A DNA stretch of 64,000 nucleotides from Stigmatella aurantiaca (GTDB lineage: Bacteria > Myxococcota > Myxococcia > Myxococcales > Myxococcaceae), in the NCBI RefSeq assembly GCF_900109545.1, contig NZ_FOAP01000010.1, forward strand, positions 292,225-356,224. Direction: 5' to 3'. Below the pieces are notes generated by a model. It ran no database searches, was not told the origin of the DNA, and saw only the letters and a list, made by a program, of their open reading frames with translations. This document shows positions 28,598 to 36,883 of the stretch, one piece after another. Both the position numbers and the translations under genes were made by a program. The stretch's first letter is position 1, and every line of letters begins with the position of its first letter.

Positions 28598-29434
28598 CTA
28601 GTAGTGCCGGATGGCGTGGTAGGTGGTGGTGGCGGTCCGCAGGTTGTGCACGCAGCCGTACGCGCAGCCCTTGCACTCGTAGGCCCACATGCTGCCCCAG
28701 CCGTCCCCGGACTCGTAGAGGAAGATGTGGCCCGCGCCGTCCGTGTTGTACACGAGCGCGTCGGCCTTCAGCAGGCTGTCGCGGGAGACGGTCTTCCACT
28801 GGCTGGTGTCGGCGTTGAAGTGGATGGTGCCGTAGGGGTGCGAGTCGGTGGCCATGTTGCTGTTGCTGCTGGGCACCACCCACACCTTGGCGAGGAGGCC
28901 GGAGCAGTCCGCGCCGTACGAGCCGGTGTGCGTGCAGCTCGGGCAGTTGCCGGAGCACGAGCCCACGGCGGCCCCCGGCTTGAAGGCCCCATGTCCCCAC
29001 CAGTACGAGAAGCCCATCGCGCTCTGGGCCCGGGCGATGGCGCCATCGCGGGTGGACGTGGGCGGCGTGCTGGTGGCCAGGGTGAGGTAGCTGCCCGAGG
29101 CCCAGCCGGTGAGGCCGCTGTAGGTCACCTTGTACCAGCCGCTGGTGGGACAGCCGCCGCCCACCTCCTTGGCGATGGCGCCGCCCGGCATGGTCAGCAG
29201 GATGCCGTAGCTGGTGGCCGGGCCGGAGCGCAGGTTCAGGTCCGTGGTGGTCTGGAGGTTGGCGCCCGCGGTGACACAGCCGGTCAGCGCGCTCTCCTGG
29301 GTGGCGATGTTCTCGTCCGCGCCCTGCAACTCGACGCTCTCCACGGAGGACGTGCCGCCTCCACACCCAGCCACCAGGGCCGCCACGAGGCCAAGAACCT
29401 TCCAGGGATGACCGCTCATGCCACGAGTGCTCAT
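28598..29434 (-). CDS. SH3-domain NlpC/P60-like cell-wall hydrolase lipoprotein
   Basis: 278 residues from ATG 29434, 5-6 nt after GGAGG; the open frame extends upstream without support. Signal peptide VLGLVAALVAGCGG with lipobox Cys. Bacterial SH3 domain: TDLNLRSGPATSYGILLTMPGG...WYKVTYSGLTGWASGSYL. The catalytic domain follows. It has AIARAQSAMGFSYWWGHG, nucleophile Cys in YGADCSGLLAKVWVV and a His in DGAGHIFLYES, the NlpC/P60-like Cys-His pair. Expected to cut peptides in peptidoglycan. Extra cysteines (CSGNCPSC, CKGCAYGC) suggest disulfides. First gene of the unit. Confidence 0.78.
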   Translation of the reverse strand: MSTRGMSGHPWKVLGLVAALVAGCGGGTSSVESVELQGADENIATQESALTGCVTAGANLQTTTDLNLRSGPATSYGILLTMPGGAIAKEVGGGCPTSGWYKVTYSGLTGWASGSYLTLATSTPPTSTRDGAIARAQSAMGFSYWWGHGAFKPGAAVGSCSGNCPSCTHTGSYGADCSGLLAKVWVVPSSNSNMATDSHPYGTIHFNADTSQWKTVSRDSLLKADALVYNTDGAGHIFLYESGDGWGSMWAYECKGCAYGCVHNLRTATTTYHAIRHY

Positions 29435-29621
29435 ACACACCTCCACCGGGGAACGTCGGGGGTCGCGAGACGGTCCGGCGTCACACCGGAAGCGGCCACG
29501 CACGCGCTGTCTTAAACGCGGGCGCCGTTCTTGGAAAGCGGTAGAATCAACTTTGTCGCGGATTGGGCTGGCGGCTCGGGGCAGGTAGACCTGTCTCCGG
29601 GAGGCGGGCTAGGACGCCGCC

Positions 29622-30599
29622 ATGAGCGCACGTCCACGAGTCCTCCTGGTGGGAGCCGGCGCCGTTGGCCAAGTCTTCGGGAAGTTCCTGGCGGCGGCCG
29701 GGTGCGAGCTCGCCTTCCTGGTGAAGCCACGGCATGTGGAAACCACCCGGGCAGGCTTCACCCTTCACCGGCTCGGCCTCGTCTCGCGCGGCACCTCCGA
29801 GCACTTCTCCCGGTTCGAGGTGCTTTCGTCGCCCGAGGAGGTGGCGCAGCGGACCTGGGACCAGGTCTGGCTCTGCGTCTCCTCGGCGGCAATGCGCGAG
29901 GGCACGTGGGTGGACGAGCTGGTGCGGGCCACGGGCGAGGCCACCTGGGTGATGCTCCAGCCCGCGCTCCACGACCGGGAGTGGCTCCTCCAGCATGTGC
30001 CCGAGGAGCGGCTCGTCAGCGGGATGATTCCCTTCATCAGCTTCGCGTCGCCTTTGACGCCGGGGCAGGGACCCGGGCCGGGCACGGCGTTCTGGTTGCC
30101 GCCGCTGGCCCGAGGCCCGTTCAGCGGTCCCCCCGGACGTCTGCCGGAGGTGCTCCGGACGCTGCGCCAGGGAGGCTATCCCGCCCGCGAGCACCCCAGC
30201 GTGGCCCAGGCCATGGCCGTGCCCTCCGCGGTGCTGAACGTCTTCGTGAGCGGACTGGAGGCCGCGGACTGGCGCTTCGCGCGCTTCCGCCAGGGGCCCT
30301 CGGTGAGGGCCGTGCGCGAGGCGGCCCGGGAGGCCATCGCGATCGCCTCGGGCGAGCGCCGGTGGCGCACCGAGTGGCCCGTGGGGCTCTTGCGGCCCCT
30401 GGCCTTCCGGCTCTTGTTTCTGGGCATGCGGTTGGCGCCCTTCGACATGGAGACCTACCTCCGGGTCCACTTCACCAAGGTCTCCGCGCAGACGCGGTTG
30501 ATGATTCGCGAGTACATCGACACGGGCAAGCACCGGGGCCAGCCCGTGCGGCACCTCGAGGCGCTCAATGCGCCAGGAGCACGAACGCTCCCGCGATGA
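29622..30599 (+). CDS. ketopantoate reductase-like (PanE/ApbA family) oxidoreductase
   Basis: 325 residues. N-terminal NAD(P)-binding Rossmann motif VLLVGAGAVGQVFG (Gly11, Gly13, Gly16), then the PanE/ApbA domain. The C-terminal half has VPSAVLNVFVSGLEAADWRF and is more divergent than housekeeping PanE, without a clear catalytic Lys/Glu assignment, so the substrate may not be ketopantoate. Its last 35 bp overlap, tail to tail, the 3' end of the DUF1304 gene. Confidence 0.72.
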   Translation: MSARPRVLLVGAGAVGQVFGKFLAAAGCELAFLVKPRHVETTRAGFTLHRLGLVSRGTSEHFSRFEVLSSPEEVAQRTWDQVWLCVSSAAMREGTWVDELVRATGEATWVMLQPALHDREWLLQHVPEERLVSGMIPFISFASPLTPGQGPGPGTAFWLPPLARGPFSGPPGRLPEVLRTLRQGGYPAREHPSVAQAMAVPSAVLNVFVSGLEAADWRFARFRQGPSVRAVREAAREAIAIASGERRWRTEWPVGLLRPLAFRLLFLGMRLAPFDMETYLRVHFTKVSAQTRLMIREYIDTGKHRGQPVRHLEALNAPGARTLPR

Positions 30600-30927
30600 G
30601 CGCGGGCACCGTCTGGACGTAGAAGATGCGGCGGCTCACGGTGAGGGCCCCCACGATGCCGGCCACCGCCACGCAGGCCAGGAAGAAGAGCTGGACCTGG
30701 AAGCCGATGGGCTCGCTGGCCACCAGGCCCCACACCAGCCCCGCGGCGAGAAAGCCGTTGTACAGGCCCTGGTTGGCGGCGAGCGTCGCCGAGCGGGCGG
30801 CGAACTCCGCGTCCAGCCGGAAGACCTTCATCCCCAGGGGCTTGGTCCAGAGGAACGCCTCCAGCACCAGGATGTAGACGTGGATGGCGGCGACCAGCCC
30901 CACCAGGAACTTCGCGGCGATCTGCAT
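30565..30927 (-). CDS. DUF1304 membrane protein
   Basis: 120 residues, four predicted membrane helices: AKFLVGLVAAIHVYILVLE, NGFLAAGLVWGLVASEP, QLFFLACVAVAGIVGALTV and TVPALIAGAFVLLAH. The conserved DUF1304 segment EAFLWTKPLGMKVFRLD...AANQGLYNGFLA is clear. Role unknown. Transcribed divergently from an HxlR regulator across a 126-bp gap holding two copies of one palindrome, so it is probably that regulator's target. Confidence 0.88.
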   Translation of the reverse strand: MQIAAKFLVGLVAAIHVYILVLEAFLWTKPLGMKVFRLDAEFAARSATLAANQGLYNGFLAAGLVWGLVASEPIGFQVQLFFLACVAVAGIVGALTVSRRIFYVQTVPALIAGAFVLLAH

Positions 30928-30980
30928 GGACAGCTCCCCTCACCCGGGCCGGCGCGTCCCGCGACGGCGGCGGCCCAGGT

Positions 30981-30999
30981 CCGTTGGAAAATCAAACGG
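30981..30999. promoter_or_regulatory. HxlR operator copy 1
   Basis: CCGTTGGAAAATCAAACGG, a 19-bp near-palindrome with two mismatched pairs. Same motif as at 31017-31035 (16 of 19 positions when one is reversed). It covers a TTGGAA that could be the -35 box of the HxlR gene, with a possible TAGCAT -10 at 31009. Confidence 0.6.
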
Positions 31000-31016
31000 G
31001 CTGTACCCTAGCATGT

Positions 31017-31035
31017 CGGTTTGAATTTCCAACCG
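31017..31035. promoter_or_regulatory. HxlR operator copy 2
   Basis: CGGTTTGAATTTCCAACCG, a 19-bp near-palindrome with one mismatched pair, 36 bp centre to centre from copy 1. Read on the minus strand it contains TTGGAA followed 16 nt later by TAGGGT, a plausible sigma-70 promoter for the DUF1304 gene. The paired sites suggest one regulator controls both divergent promoters. Confidence 0.6.
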
Positions 31036-31053
31036 ATAAATTAGGATGGGGCC

Positions 31054-31515
31054 ATGTCCAAGCAGGCCGTGACTCCGCGGGTGTGTTCCCTGGCTTCCGC
31101 GCTGGAGGTGGTGGGGGAGAAGTGGTCCCTGCTCATCCTCCGGGAAGTCTTCTACGGGGTGTGCCGCTTCGAGGGCATCGCGCAGAACACGGGGGCGCCC
31201 CGGGATGTGCTCACCGCGCGCCTGCGCAAGCTGTCGGACTCGGGGATTCTGCGCCGGGTCCAGTACTCCGAGCGGCCCCAGCGCAGCGAGTATCACCTCA
31301 CCGAGGCCGGGCGGGAGCTGGCCCCCACGCTGCTGTCCCTGTTGCAGTGGGGGCAGCGCTGGGCGCCCGCGGAGCCGCGCGCCACCGGGGGCTTCGTGCA
31401 TGACTGTGGACAGCGCCTGCACACCTTCCTGGGGTGCCAGGCGTGTGGGCGCCCCGTCCGGGGAGGAGACCTCTCCGTGGGCGGCAAGCCGGTGTTCGCG
31501 CCCCGGGAGGAGTGA
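31054..31515 (+). CDS. HxlR-family transcriptional regulator
   Basis: 153 residues. Winged-helix HxlR domain: CSLASALEVVGEKWSLLILREVFYG, RFEGIAQNTGAPRDVLTARLRKL, GILRRVQYSERPQRSEYHLTEAGRELAP. N-terminal Cys11 is at the place used for redox or aldehyde sensing in some HxlR proteins. A C-terminal extension carries HDCG and CQACGRP, which could bind metal. Likely a dimeric repressor of itself and the divergent DUF1304 gene through the twin palindromes. Confidence 0.9.
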   Translation: MSKQAVTPRVCSLASALEVVGEKWSLLILREVFYGVCRFEGIAQNTGAPRDVLTARLRKLSDSGILRRVQYSERPQRSEYHLTEAGRELAPTLLSLLQWGQRWAPAEPRATGGFVHDCGQRLHTFLGCQACGRPVRGGDLSVGGKPVFAPREE

Positions 31516-31566
31516 AGACCTCTCGTGGGAGGTGCGCTACCTGGCGGGTAGGGGTAGCGTGAGCCC

Positions 31567-31962
31567 ATGGATCGCTTCGTGGAGTACACGCTGGAGCTGC
31601 TGGAGCCGTTGGGGCCCGTGCGAGCCCGCGCCATGTTTGGCGGGTGGGGGCTGTACTGCGACGGGGTGATGATGGGGCTCATCCTCCAGGAGCGGCTCTA
31701 CCTCAAGACGGATGAGGCCACCCGGCCCGCCTTCCAGGCTGCCGGAGGCGAGCCCTTCGTCTACGACGCGGGAAAGGGGAGGGCCCCCGTCACCATGTCC
31801 TACTGGACGCCGCCTTCGGAGGCGGAGGACGACGCCCATGCGCTCCTGCCCTGGGCCCGCCGAGCGCTGGAGGCGGCGCTGCGGGCGGCGGCTCAAAAAC
31901 AACAGAAATCCATCCGCAAGGCCCCGGCCAAGAAGAAGAAATCTCCGCGTGCGGGGAAGTGA
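31567..31962 (+). CDS. TfoX/Sxy N-terminal domain protein
   Basis: 131 residues. TfoX_N domain: FVEYTLELLEPLGPVRARAMFGGWGLYCDGVMMGLILQERLYLKTD...YWTPPSEAEDDAHALLPWARRALEAAL. Ends in a lysine-rich tail (KAPAKKKKSPRAGK) that could bind nucleic acid. The C-terminal domain of full-length Sxy/TfoX is absent, as in many single-domain relatives. A role in competence should not be assumed. Confidence 0.88.
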   Translation: MDRFVEYTLELLEPLGPVRARAMFGGWGLYCDGVMMGLILQERLYLKTDEATRPAFQAAGGEPFVYDAGKGRAPVTMSYWTPPSEAEDDAHALLPWARRALEAALRAAAQKQQKSIRKAPAKKKKSPRAGK

Positions 31963-32030
31963 AATTTGCCAGGCAATGGCGTTTCATCTCCCTCACTCGA
32001 ATGCCCGGGTAAAGCTCCCCAAAGGTCGAC

Positions 32031-33815
32031 ATGAACGTCAGCCTCCCTCGCTTTGAAAGTCCCCCCCTGTCTCGCCGTCTGGCGGTGTGCCTCCTGCTGG
32101 GAGCGCTCGCCGCCTGTGGTTCCCCGGACCCCGGGGGCCCCGCCGTCCCCGGAGTCATGGCCACATCCAGTGCGCTCTCGGTCTCTCCGGAGATTCCGTT
32201 GTACGCGATTCCGTACGGCACCCAGAGCCAGAGCAGGCCCATCGTCACGGCCGGCAATGGCATCTACCTCGTGGTCTGGAAGGAGCTGCTCGGCGGCCAG
32301 CAGCAGCCGGTGCTCCAGGGCGTCCGGGTGAGGGCGTCGGACGGCGTCCTGTTGGACTCGGCGGCCATCTCCGTCCGCATCCCGCCGTACACGCTCTTCA
32401 CCCCCCTGGAGGATTTCGCGGTCGCCTTCGATGGGACGAACTTCCTGGTGGTCTACTCGGAATACCGGCACAGCAACATCTCCGCCTACATGCGCGTCCT
32501 GGGCACCCGGATCCGGGCCTCGGACGGGGCGGTGCTCCCGGACGCGGGGTTCCTCGTCAGCGCCGGCACCCGGGAGACCGCGCGGCCCGCGGTGACCTTC
32601 GACGGACAGAACTACCTGGTCACCTGGGAGGGGTGGACGATCCCCCAGAATGGCGGCACCGCGGCCCGCCTGCTCCACGGGGCCTGGGTCCGGCCCTCGG
32701 GCGCGCTGGTGCACGCCTCGGCCTTCCCCATCGCGCCCAATGGCGTCAACGCCCAGCTCGCCACCGGCGGCAACACGGCCATGGCGATCTGGTCCGAGGG
32801 CTTCTCGGGGCCGCTGTGGATCTCCCGGTTCATCTCCGAGGTGCCTCAGCCCGTCGCGTCCCTCCCGGTGGCCGGGACGGGCGGCAGCCCAGCCTTCGCC
32901 TTCGATGGGGCGAACTTCCTGGTGGTGTGGAATGAGGGCAGCGCGCTGAAGGGCAAGCGGGTGAGCAAGGAGCAGTGGCGCGTGCTCGATGCCACGGCCT
33001 TCCCGGTGGCCACGGAGGTAGCGACGGGCGCCTCCGTGCATTTCGACACGGGCCGCTTCCGGGTCACCTACGAGGGAGCACGGGGCGGGGCAGGGCAGGT
33101 GCTGACCCGCCGGGTGACGGGCAGCGGCGAGGTGGGGGCGGAGCAGGTGCTCTCGGACCTCCATGCCTCCGCGGGGACGGAGACGCCTTCGGCCGCCTCG
33201 GTGGGAGCGGACCAGAACCTGGTGGCCTACCGGCAGTTCGATGCGTCCGTGAACCAGGCGCGCATCCGGGTGCGGCGCTTCTCGGATCCGCAGGAGGAGG
33301 CCTGCAACTTGGGAGGGCCCACGCTCACCGTCAACGGGGGCACGGAACTGACGCTGGAGTGCGGCTCGGGGACGTACACGGACCTGGGAGCGCAGGCGGT
33401 CGATGGGTGCGGCAACCCGGTGGCGGTGCATGCGTACAACACGGGCGCCGACGCCTCGGGGCCCGGGCCGAACCTGGGGGCGGAGGGCACGTACGCGGTC
33501 TCGTACGCGGCCTGGAATGCCAGCGGGGATGTGTCCGTCACGCGGACCGTGCATGTGAAGGACCGGACGGCGCCGGTGCTGGTGCTCAAGGGCGCCGCCC
33601 ACCAGACGCACACCTGCGGCAGCCAGTGGGAGGACCCGGGCGTGGAGGCCACAGACGCGTGCTACGGCAACCTCGCGGCCACCGTGTGGCACACGGGGGA
33701 AGTGAACGGCTGGGCGGAGGGGACCTACACGGTGACGTACACGCTGACGGACAGTGGCGGCAACAGCGCCACGCCCGTGACGCGCACCGTGGACGTCGTG
33801 AACTGCCCCTGGTAG
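32031..33815 (+). CDS. lipoprotein with C-terminal DUF5011 (Ig-like) domains
   Basis: 594 residues, start 7 nt after AAAGG. Lipoprotein signal ending LLLGALAACG. Residues about 50-420 hold repeats with the motif AFDGTNFLVVYSE / TFDGQNYLVTWEG / AFDGANFLVVWNE, a propeller-like surface array. The C-terminus has two DUF5011-type Ig-like units: LTVNGGTELTLECGSGTYTDLGAQAVDGCGN and LVLKGAAHQTHTCGSQWEDPGVEATDACYGN. Likely outer-membrane or surface adhesion. The last 240 bp have a damaged second copy 12 kb downstream. Confidence 0.78.
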   Translation: MNVSLPRFESPPLSRRLAVCLLLGALAACGSPDPGGPAVPGVMATSSALSVSPEIPLYAIPYGTQSQSRPIVTAGNGIYLVVWKELLGGQQQPVLQGVRVRASDGVLLDSAAISVRIPPYTLFTPLEDFAVAFDGTNFLVVYSEYRHSNISAYMRVLGTRIRASDGAVLPDAGFLVSAGTRETARPAVTFDGQNYLVTWEGWTIPQNGGTAARLLHGAWVRPSGALVHASAFPIAPNGVNAQLATGGNTAMAIWSEGFSGPLWISRFISEVPQPVASLPVAGTGGSPAFAFDGANFLVVWNEGSALKGKRVSKEQWRVLDATAFPVATEVATGASVHFDTGRFRVTYEGARGGAGQVLTRRVTGSGEVGAEQVLSDLHASAGTETPSAASVGADQNLVAYRQFDASVNQARIRVRRFSDPQEEACNLGGPTLTVNGGTELTLECGSGTYTDLGAQAVDGCGNPVAVHAYNTGADASGPGPNLGAEGTYAVSYAAWNASGDVSVTRTVHVKDRTAPVLVLKGAAHQTHTCGSQWEDPGVEATDACYGNLAATVWHTGEVNGWAEGTYTVTYTLTDSGGNSATPVTRTVDVVNCPW

Positions 33816-33900
33816 CCGTGCCCTGACGAGCAGCGGGAGAACTTCTCCGGGACGAGGGAAGTGGTTTGACGTGGTGCTGAGCCCAAGATCGCCCGGGGGC

Positions 33901-34375
33901 TCAGCTCTCCACAGGGAGCCGGGCGATGGCCTCGGGGCCTGGCGCGGGCGGCCCGCCGAAGAAGCGGGACAGCTCGACCTGGGCCTCACGGGCTTGCGCC
34001 CCGCTGATGCGCCCCTCGCGCTCCAGCCTCCCCAGGATGACGTCCGCGCGGGTGCGCAGCGTCTCCGGGCTGGGTGAGCGTGGACGCGCCGCGCCCCAGC
34101 CGCGCCTCGCGCACGGATTGCTCAAGGGAGTTCTTCACCTCGGTCCAATCCACGCCTTCGTGCCGGTAGAAGCGCGCACCCTCGGAGATGAGCACGGCGT
34201 CCACCACGTGCGGGGCCACCGCGCCGAGGGACACCCAGGCCAGGCGCACGCGGGGCTTCCTCCCCGCCGCGTACGTCTCCTCGGCCCGCTGGGCCATGAG
34301 CGCGGTGGTGCGCGGATTCTCCGTTCGAGCCAGCGCATGAACAGCAGCCACCCGCCGAGCGCCCAGAGCCTCCAA
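33901..34375 (-). pseudogene. mtgA: monofunctional peptidoglycan transglycosylase, internally deleted
   Basis: The upstream piece (34375 down to about 34070) reads ENPRTTALM...AAGRKPRVRLAWVSLGAV, then AVLISEGARFYRHEGVDWTEVKNSL and RGASTLTQ. This is the start of the GT51 domain, although the catalytic Glu of the usual AxEDxxF motif is shifted in SEGARF. Directly after GASTLTQ the frame changes. A second frame continues SPETLRTRADVILGRLEREGRISGAQAREAQVELSRFFGG to a stop at 33901, the kind of helix that follows a GT51 domain. Everything between, normally over 100 residues of the active site, is gone. A dead gene. Confidence 0.7.
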
Positions 34376-34629
34376 CCCGCGCCGGAGTGTTTCTACCCGC
34401 CACGCCGGGCGCTGGAGGGGGGCTGCTTCGTCTTCTGCGTCCGGACGGTAGGGGCGCGCGCGGAGGGTGGACGGGAGGCCATTGGTGTAGGCGTATGTGC
34501 ACCGGCGAGGGGCCCCTGTCCAGAAGATGGCCGGACGCCACGCGGCGGCCCTGGCTCAAGGCCGAAGCCGGGTCGGCAATCCGGGCTGGACGCAGGGATT
34601 CTTTCCGGCCTCGGGGCATGATGGTGCTC

Positions 34630-35925
34630 ATGAAGAGCATCTCCAGCTCCTTGCGACTGCTGCTCGCTCTGCCGCTGGCCCTCTTATCCTCGTGCGCGAC
34701 CAGCCAGGATACCCTGTCCAAGAGTGACGAGGGGTCCGTGCGGCCGGCAATGGTCCGCCATCGCTGGCTGTCCAAGGAACAACTTCAACTCGATTTTGAG
34801 CCCCTACCACCGCCGCTCTTTCCCGAAGGCATGCGTGAGGAAGAAGCTCAGGCCGTACTCGCCGCCTTCGCCTGGGCATTCCCGGAAGCTGCATCGCTGC
34901 ATGTGCTCCCGGCCAGCACCGCATCCTCTGGGCCTCCTGCTCCATGGGAGGTAAGGCTGCGCGCTGAATTCCTCAAGCACTATGGCGCTGCTCGGTTGCC
35001 CTTGCCTGGCTCCATTCAGCACAGTCCTCTGTTCATGGCCCTGAGGCTGTCGCCTCGCTACATGGGCCAGGGCCTTCGCGATGCGGCACACCAGATGTTC
35101 CGCTCGCCCTACTTCCTGGCCAGCGTCACCCTGTCGGTGCTGGTGTACTTCTCCGCGTGGGTACTGCCCGAGCCCCTCTTCTCCAAAGCCTTTGCCGCCA
35201 CGCTCACCGCGCGGCTGGCCTTTATCGTGGGGCTGGTGGAACTTCGCAACGTGGCGCTGGCCTGCCTGCAACTGTACAAAGAGGCGCAGGCCGCCCGAAC
35301 GTTGAGGGAACTGGAGGCAGTCGCCGAGCGCTTTGGCCGGAGTTTGGGCGGTACGGCCCTGAGAGTGCTCGTCGCGGCCGCCAGCTTCGGTATGGCCAGG
35401 GGGCTGCCCAACGTTCCCTCCGGAGGCTTGGGGGCCCTGATGGGGCCGCCTCGCTACGCCATGGCAGGTGGGGCCACCGTCCAGTCCGCATCCACGGCGC
35501 ACATCGGCGCCGATGGCACCATCGTCCTCGCGGGTGCAGTTCTGGGGACGGCGGGCTCTGGCGTGAGCAGTGCCTGCGCCGACGGTTCCCAGAAGAAGGA
35601 GGGCTACCAGTGGCACCACTTGGCCACCAACAAGAACGAGTCCTCAGCTGTGCGCGGCGGCCCGTGGACTCCGCTATTTCAGAAGCTCTTCGACAAGGCA
35701 GGCACGAGCCTTGATGACCAAGCCAACCTTGTCTATCTCGCGGCTCATCGCGGCCCCCACCCTGAGAAGTATCATGAAGAGGTCTACAGGAGACTTGAGG
35801 AAGCACTGAGAGGCTGCCGAGCCGTCGCTCAATGCAAAAGCCAAATGCTGGTAGAGCTGCGGATGCTTAGAGACGAGATCTGTACTCCGGGATCTCCTCT
35901 TCACCGGCTCCTCGCGAAGCCGTAA
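34630..35925 (+). CDS. sitA5: SitA5-type polymorphic toxin lipoprotein
   Basis: 431 residues from ATG 34630; ATGs at 34618 and 34621 are also in frame. Lipoprotein signal MKSISSSLRLLLALPLALLSSC (Cys22). The middle has two long hydrophobic stretches (FLASVTLSVLVYFSAWVLP, FAATLTARLAFIVGLVELRNVALACL), as expected for SitA carriers. The variable C-terminal toxin domain follows: GYQWHHLATNKNESSAVRGGPWTPLFQKLFDKAGTSLDDQANLV, with W328-H329-H330. It resembles HNH/AHH-type nucleases. SitA lipoproteins pass to kin cells by TraA/TraB outer-membrane exchange and poison recipients lacking the cognate immunity protein. The immunity gene follows 7 bp later. No SitB is seen here. Confidence 0.82.
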   Translation: MKSISSSLRLLLALPLALLSSCATSQDTLSKSDEGSVRPAMVRHRWLSKEQLQLDFEPLPPPLFPEGMREEEAQAVLAAFAWAFPEAASLHVLPASTASSGPPAPWEVRLRAEFLKHYGAARLPLPGSIQHSPLFMALRLSPRYMGQGLRDAAHQMFRSPYFLASVTLSVLVYFSAWVLPEPLFSKAFAATLTARLAFIVGLVELRNVALACLQLYKEAQAARTLRELEAVAERFGRSLGGTALRVLVAAASFGMARGLPNVPSGGLGALMGPPRYAMAGGATVQSASTAHIGADGTIVLAGAVLGTAGSGVSSACADGSQKKEGYQWHHLATNKNESSAVRGGPWTPLFQKLFDKAGTSLDDQANLVYLAAHRGPHPEKYHEEVYRRLEEALRGCRAVAQCKSQMLVELRMLRDEICTPGSPLHRLLAKP

Positions 35926-35932
35926 ATGCCGA

Positions 35933-36511
35933 ATGACTGCTCCAAGTATGGCCAGATATTACGACCTAGCGGATGACAGGCGTTCTCCTGAGCGCTGGCA
36001 CCTCGGCAGCCCAGCCGATGAACGAGGAGAAGAGATCGATCCGTGGCAGTTTAAAGATGGAACGATTCTCAAACTGAGCTCCGCACCGCGTTTCCCGCTC
36101 GATGTTGCCGGACACCCGTTAGACTTCTGCTGGGCTGCATTCAGCATTCCGGTGGTCCATCGCCGCTTCGTCGAACTCTTCGAACGAATGCGCGTTGACG
36201 GAGTGCAGTTCATTCCAGCCCAAGTTCAGGCTCACCCTGGCCCGTGGTATATCCTCAACGCGCTGCACACTCGCCGGTGCATCCATGATGCGCGGTGCGA
36301 GGGGGTCCAATACTGGAAGCCCGAGGACGGCCGCCCAGACAAATTGGGGGAGTATCGCGCCGTCTACGGCCTGCGCATTGATCCGGCCAAGGTGGGGGAG
36401 GCGCGCATCTTCCGGCCCTGGGGCTGGCGTGCCGCGCTCATCATCTCCGAGGATCTCAAGCTGGCCCTTGAGTCCTCAGGCCTCACCGGAACCCGTTTCA
36501 CTGAAGTCTGA
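35933..36511 (+). CDS. sitI5: Imm11-type immunity protein for the upstream SitA
   Basis: 192 residues, no signal peptide, so cytoplasmic like a nuclease immunity protein should be. ATG 35933 is taken as the start; ATG 35948 (MARYYDLADD) is an alternative. The sequence RWHLGSPADERGEEIDPWQFKDGTI, RFPLDVAGHPLDFCWAAFSIPVVHRRFVELFE and AVYGLRIDPAKVGEARIFRPWGW fits the Imm11 (MXAN_0049-like) family, known as partners of myxobacterial toxins. Start only 7 bp after the toxin stop implies co-expression. Expected role: bind and neutralise the toxin domain. Confidence 0.8.
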   Translation: MTAPSMARYYDLADDRRSPERWHLGSPADERGEEIDPWQFKDGTILKLSSAPRFPLDVAGHPLDFCWAAFSIPVVHRRFVELFERMRVDGVQFIPAQVQAHPGPWYILNALHTRRCIHDARCEGVQYWKPEDGRPDKLGEYRAVYGLRIDPAKVGEARIFRPWGWRAALIISEDLKLALESSGLTGTRFTEV

Positions 36512-36550
36512 GCGCCCCTGGCGCGGTTGAGATCGCTTGGACTTTGAGAA

Positions 36551-36597
36551 TGGAGGCGGCGGGTATCGAACCCGCATCAAGGCGGAAGCAAAACCCC
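36551..36597 (-). other. tRNA 3'-end-like sequence (possible attachment-site remnant)
   Basis: On the minus strand: T-arm GCGGG-TTCGATA-CCCGC, followed by CGCCTCC plus A, the shape of a tRNA T-arm, 3' acceptor strand and discriminator base. No D-arm, anticodon arm or matching 5' GGAGGCG is found in the expected distance, and no CCA follows. Only a 3' half is present, as left when an element integrates into a tRNA gene. A related copy lies at 38892-38938 in the same orientation (21 of the first 25 bases identical). Confidence 0.6.
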
Positions 36598-36660
36598 AAG
36601 CAGGTCGCGCTGTTACCGGCTAATGCCTTGAGCTCACACCGGATCGTACCCCCGCTCCGT

Positions 36661-36690
36661 CCCGTCTCATCCCGTCTCGTCCCGTTCAAT
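36661..36690. repeat. three 10-bp direct repeats
   Basis: CCCGTCTCAT, CCCGTCTCGT and CCCGTTCAAT in direct succession, about 65 bp from the tRNA-3'-end-like element. Short direct repeats beside an attachment core resemble integrase arm-binding sites, but no integrase gene is present in the window, so this is only suggestive. Confidence 0.4.
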
Positions 36691-36883
36691 TCCCCGCTGG
36701 AGGGGCACACTGGAGGCACATGCAGCCCAACAGCAGGGTCAATCCGCTTACGGGCGCGAGCGGCCTGAGTTCCCTGGTCTCCCATGGCTCACGAGAGGTC
36801 CGTGGAAGGCGGACGGTAGCGCGTGCCCTGGCGAGGTGTAGCAGCGCGGCCAGCACCCGCGCAGCGCGCCCCGGGCTGAGGGG

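Larger units (their letters stand above)
36512..36883. other. gene-free gap between the two Sit pairs
   Basis: 372 bp with no credible gene. It holds the tRNA-3'-end-like sequence (36551-36597) and three 10-bp tandem units at 36661-36690 (CCCGTCTCAT, CCCGTCTCGT, CCCGTTCAAT). A + strand open frame beginning MEAAGIEPASR is only the translation of the tRNA-like T-arm, a well-known artefact. The convergent ends of the Imm11 and DUF5953 genes flank it. Confidence 0.6.

Noticed and set aside
36544..36768. Short + strand frame beginning MRMEAAGIEPASR
   Set aside because: The AAGIEPAS-like peptide is the classic false translation of the complement of a tRNA T-arm; not a gene.
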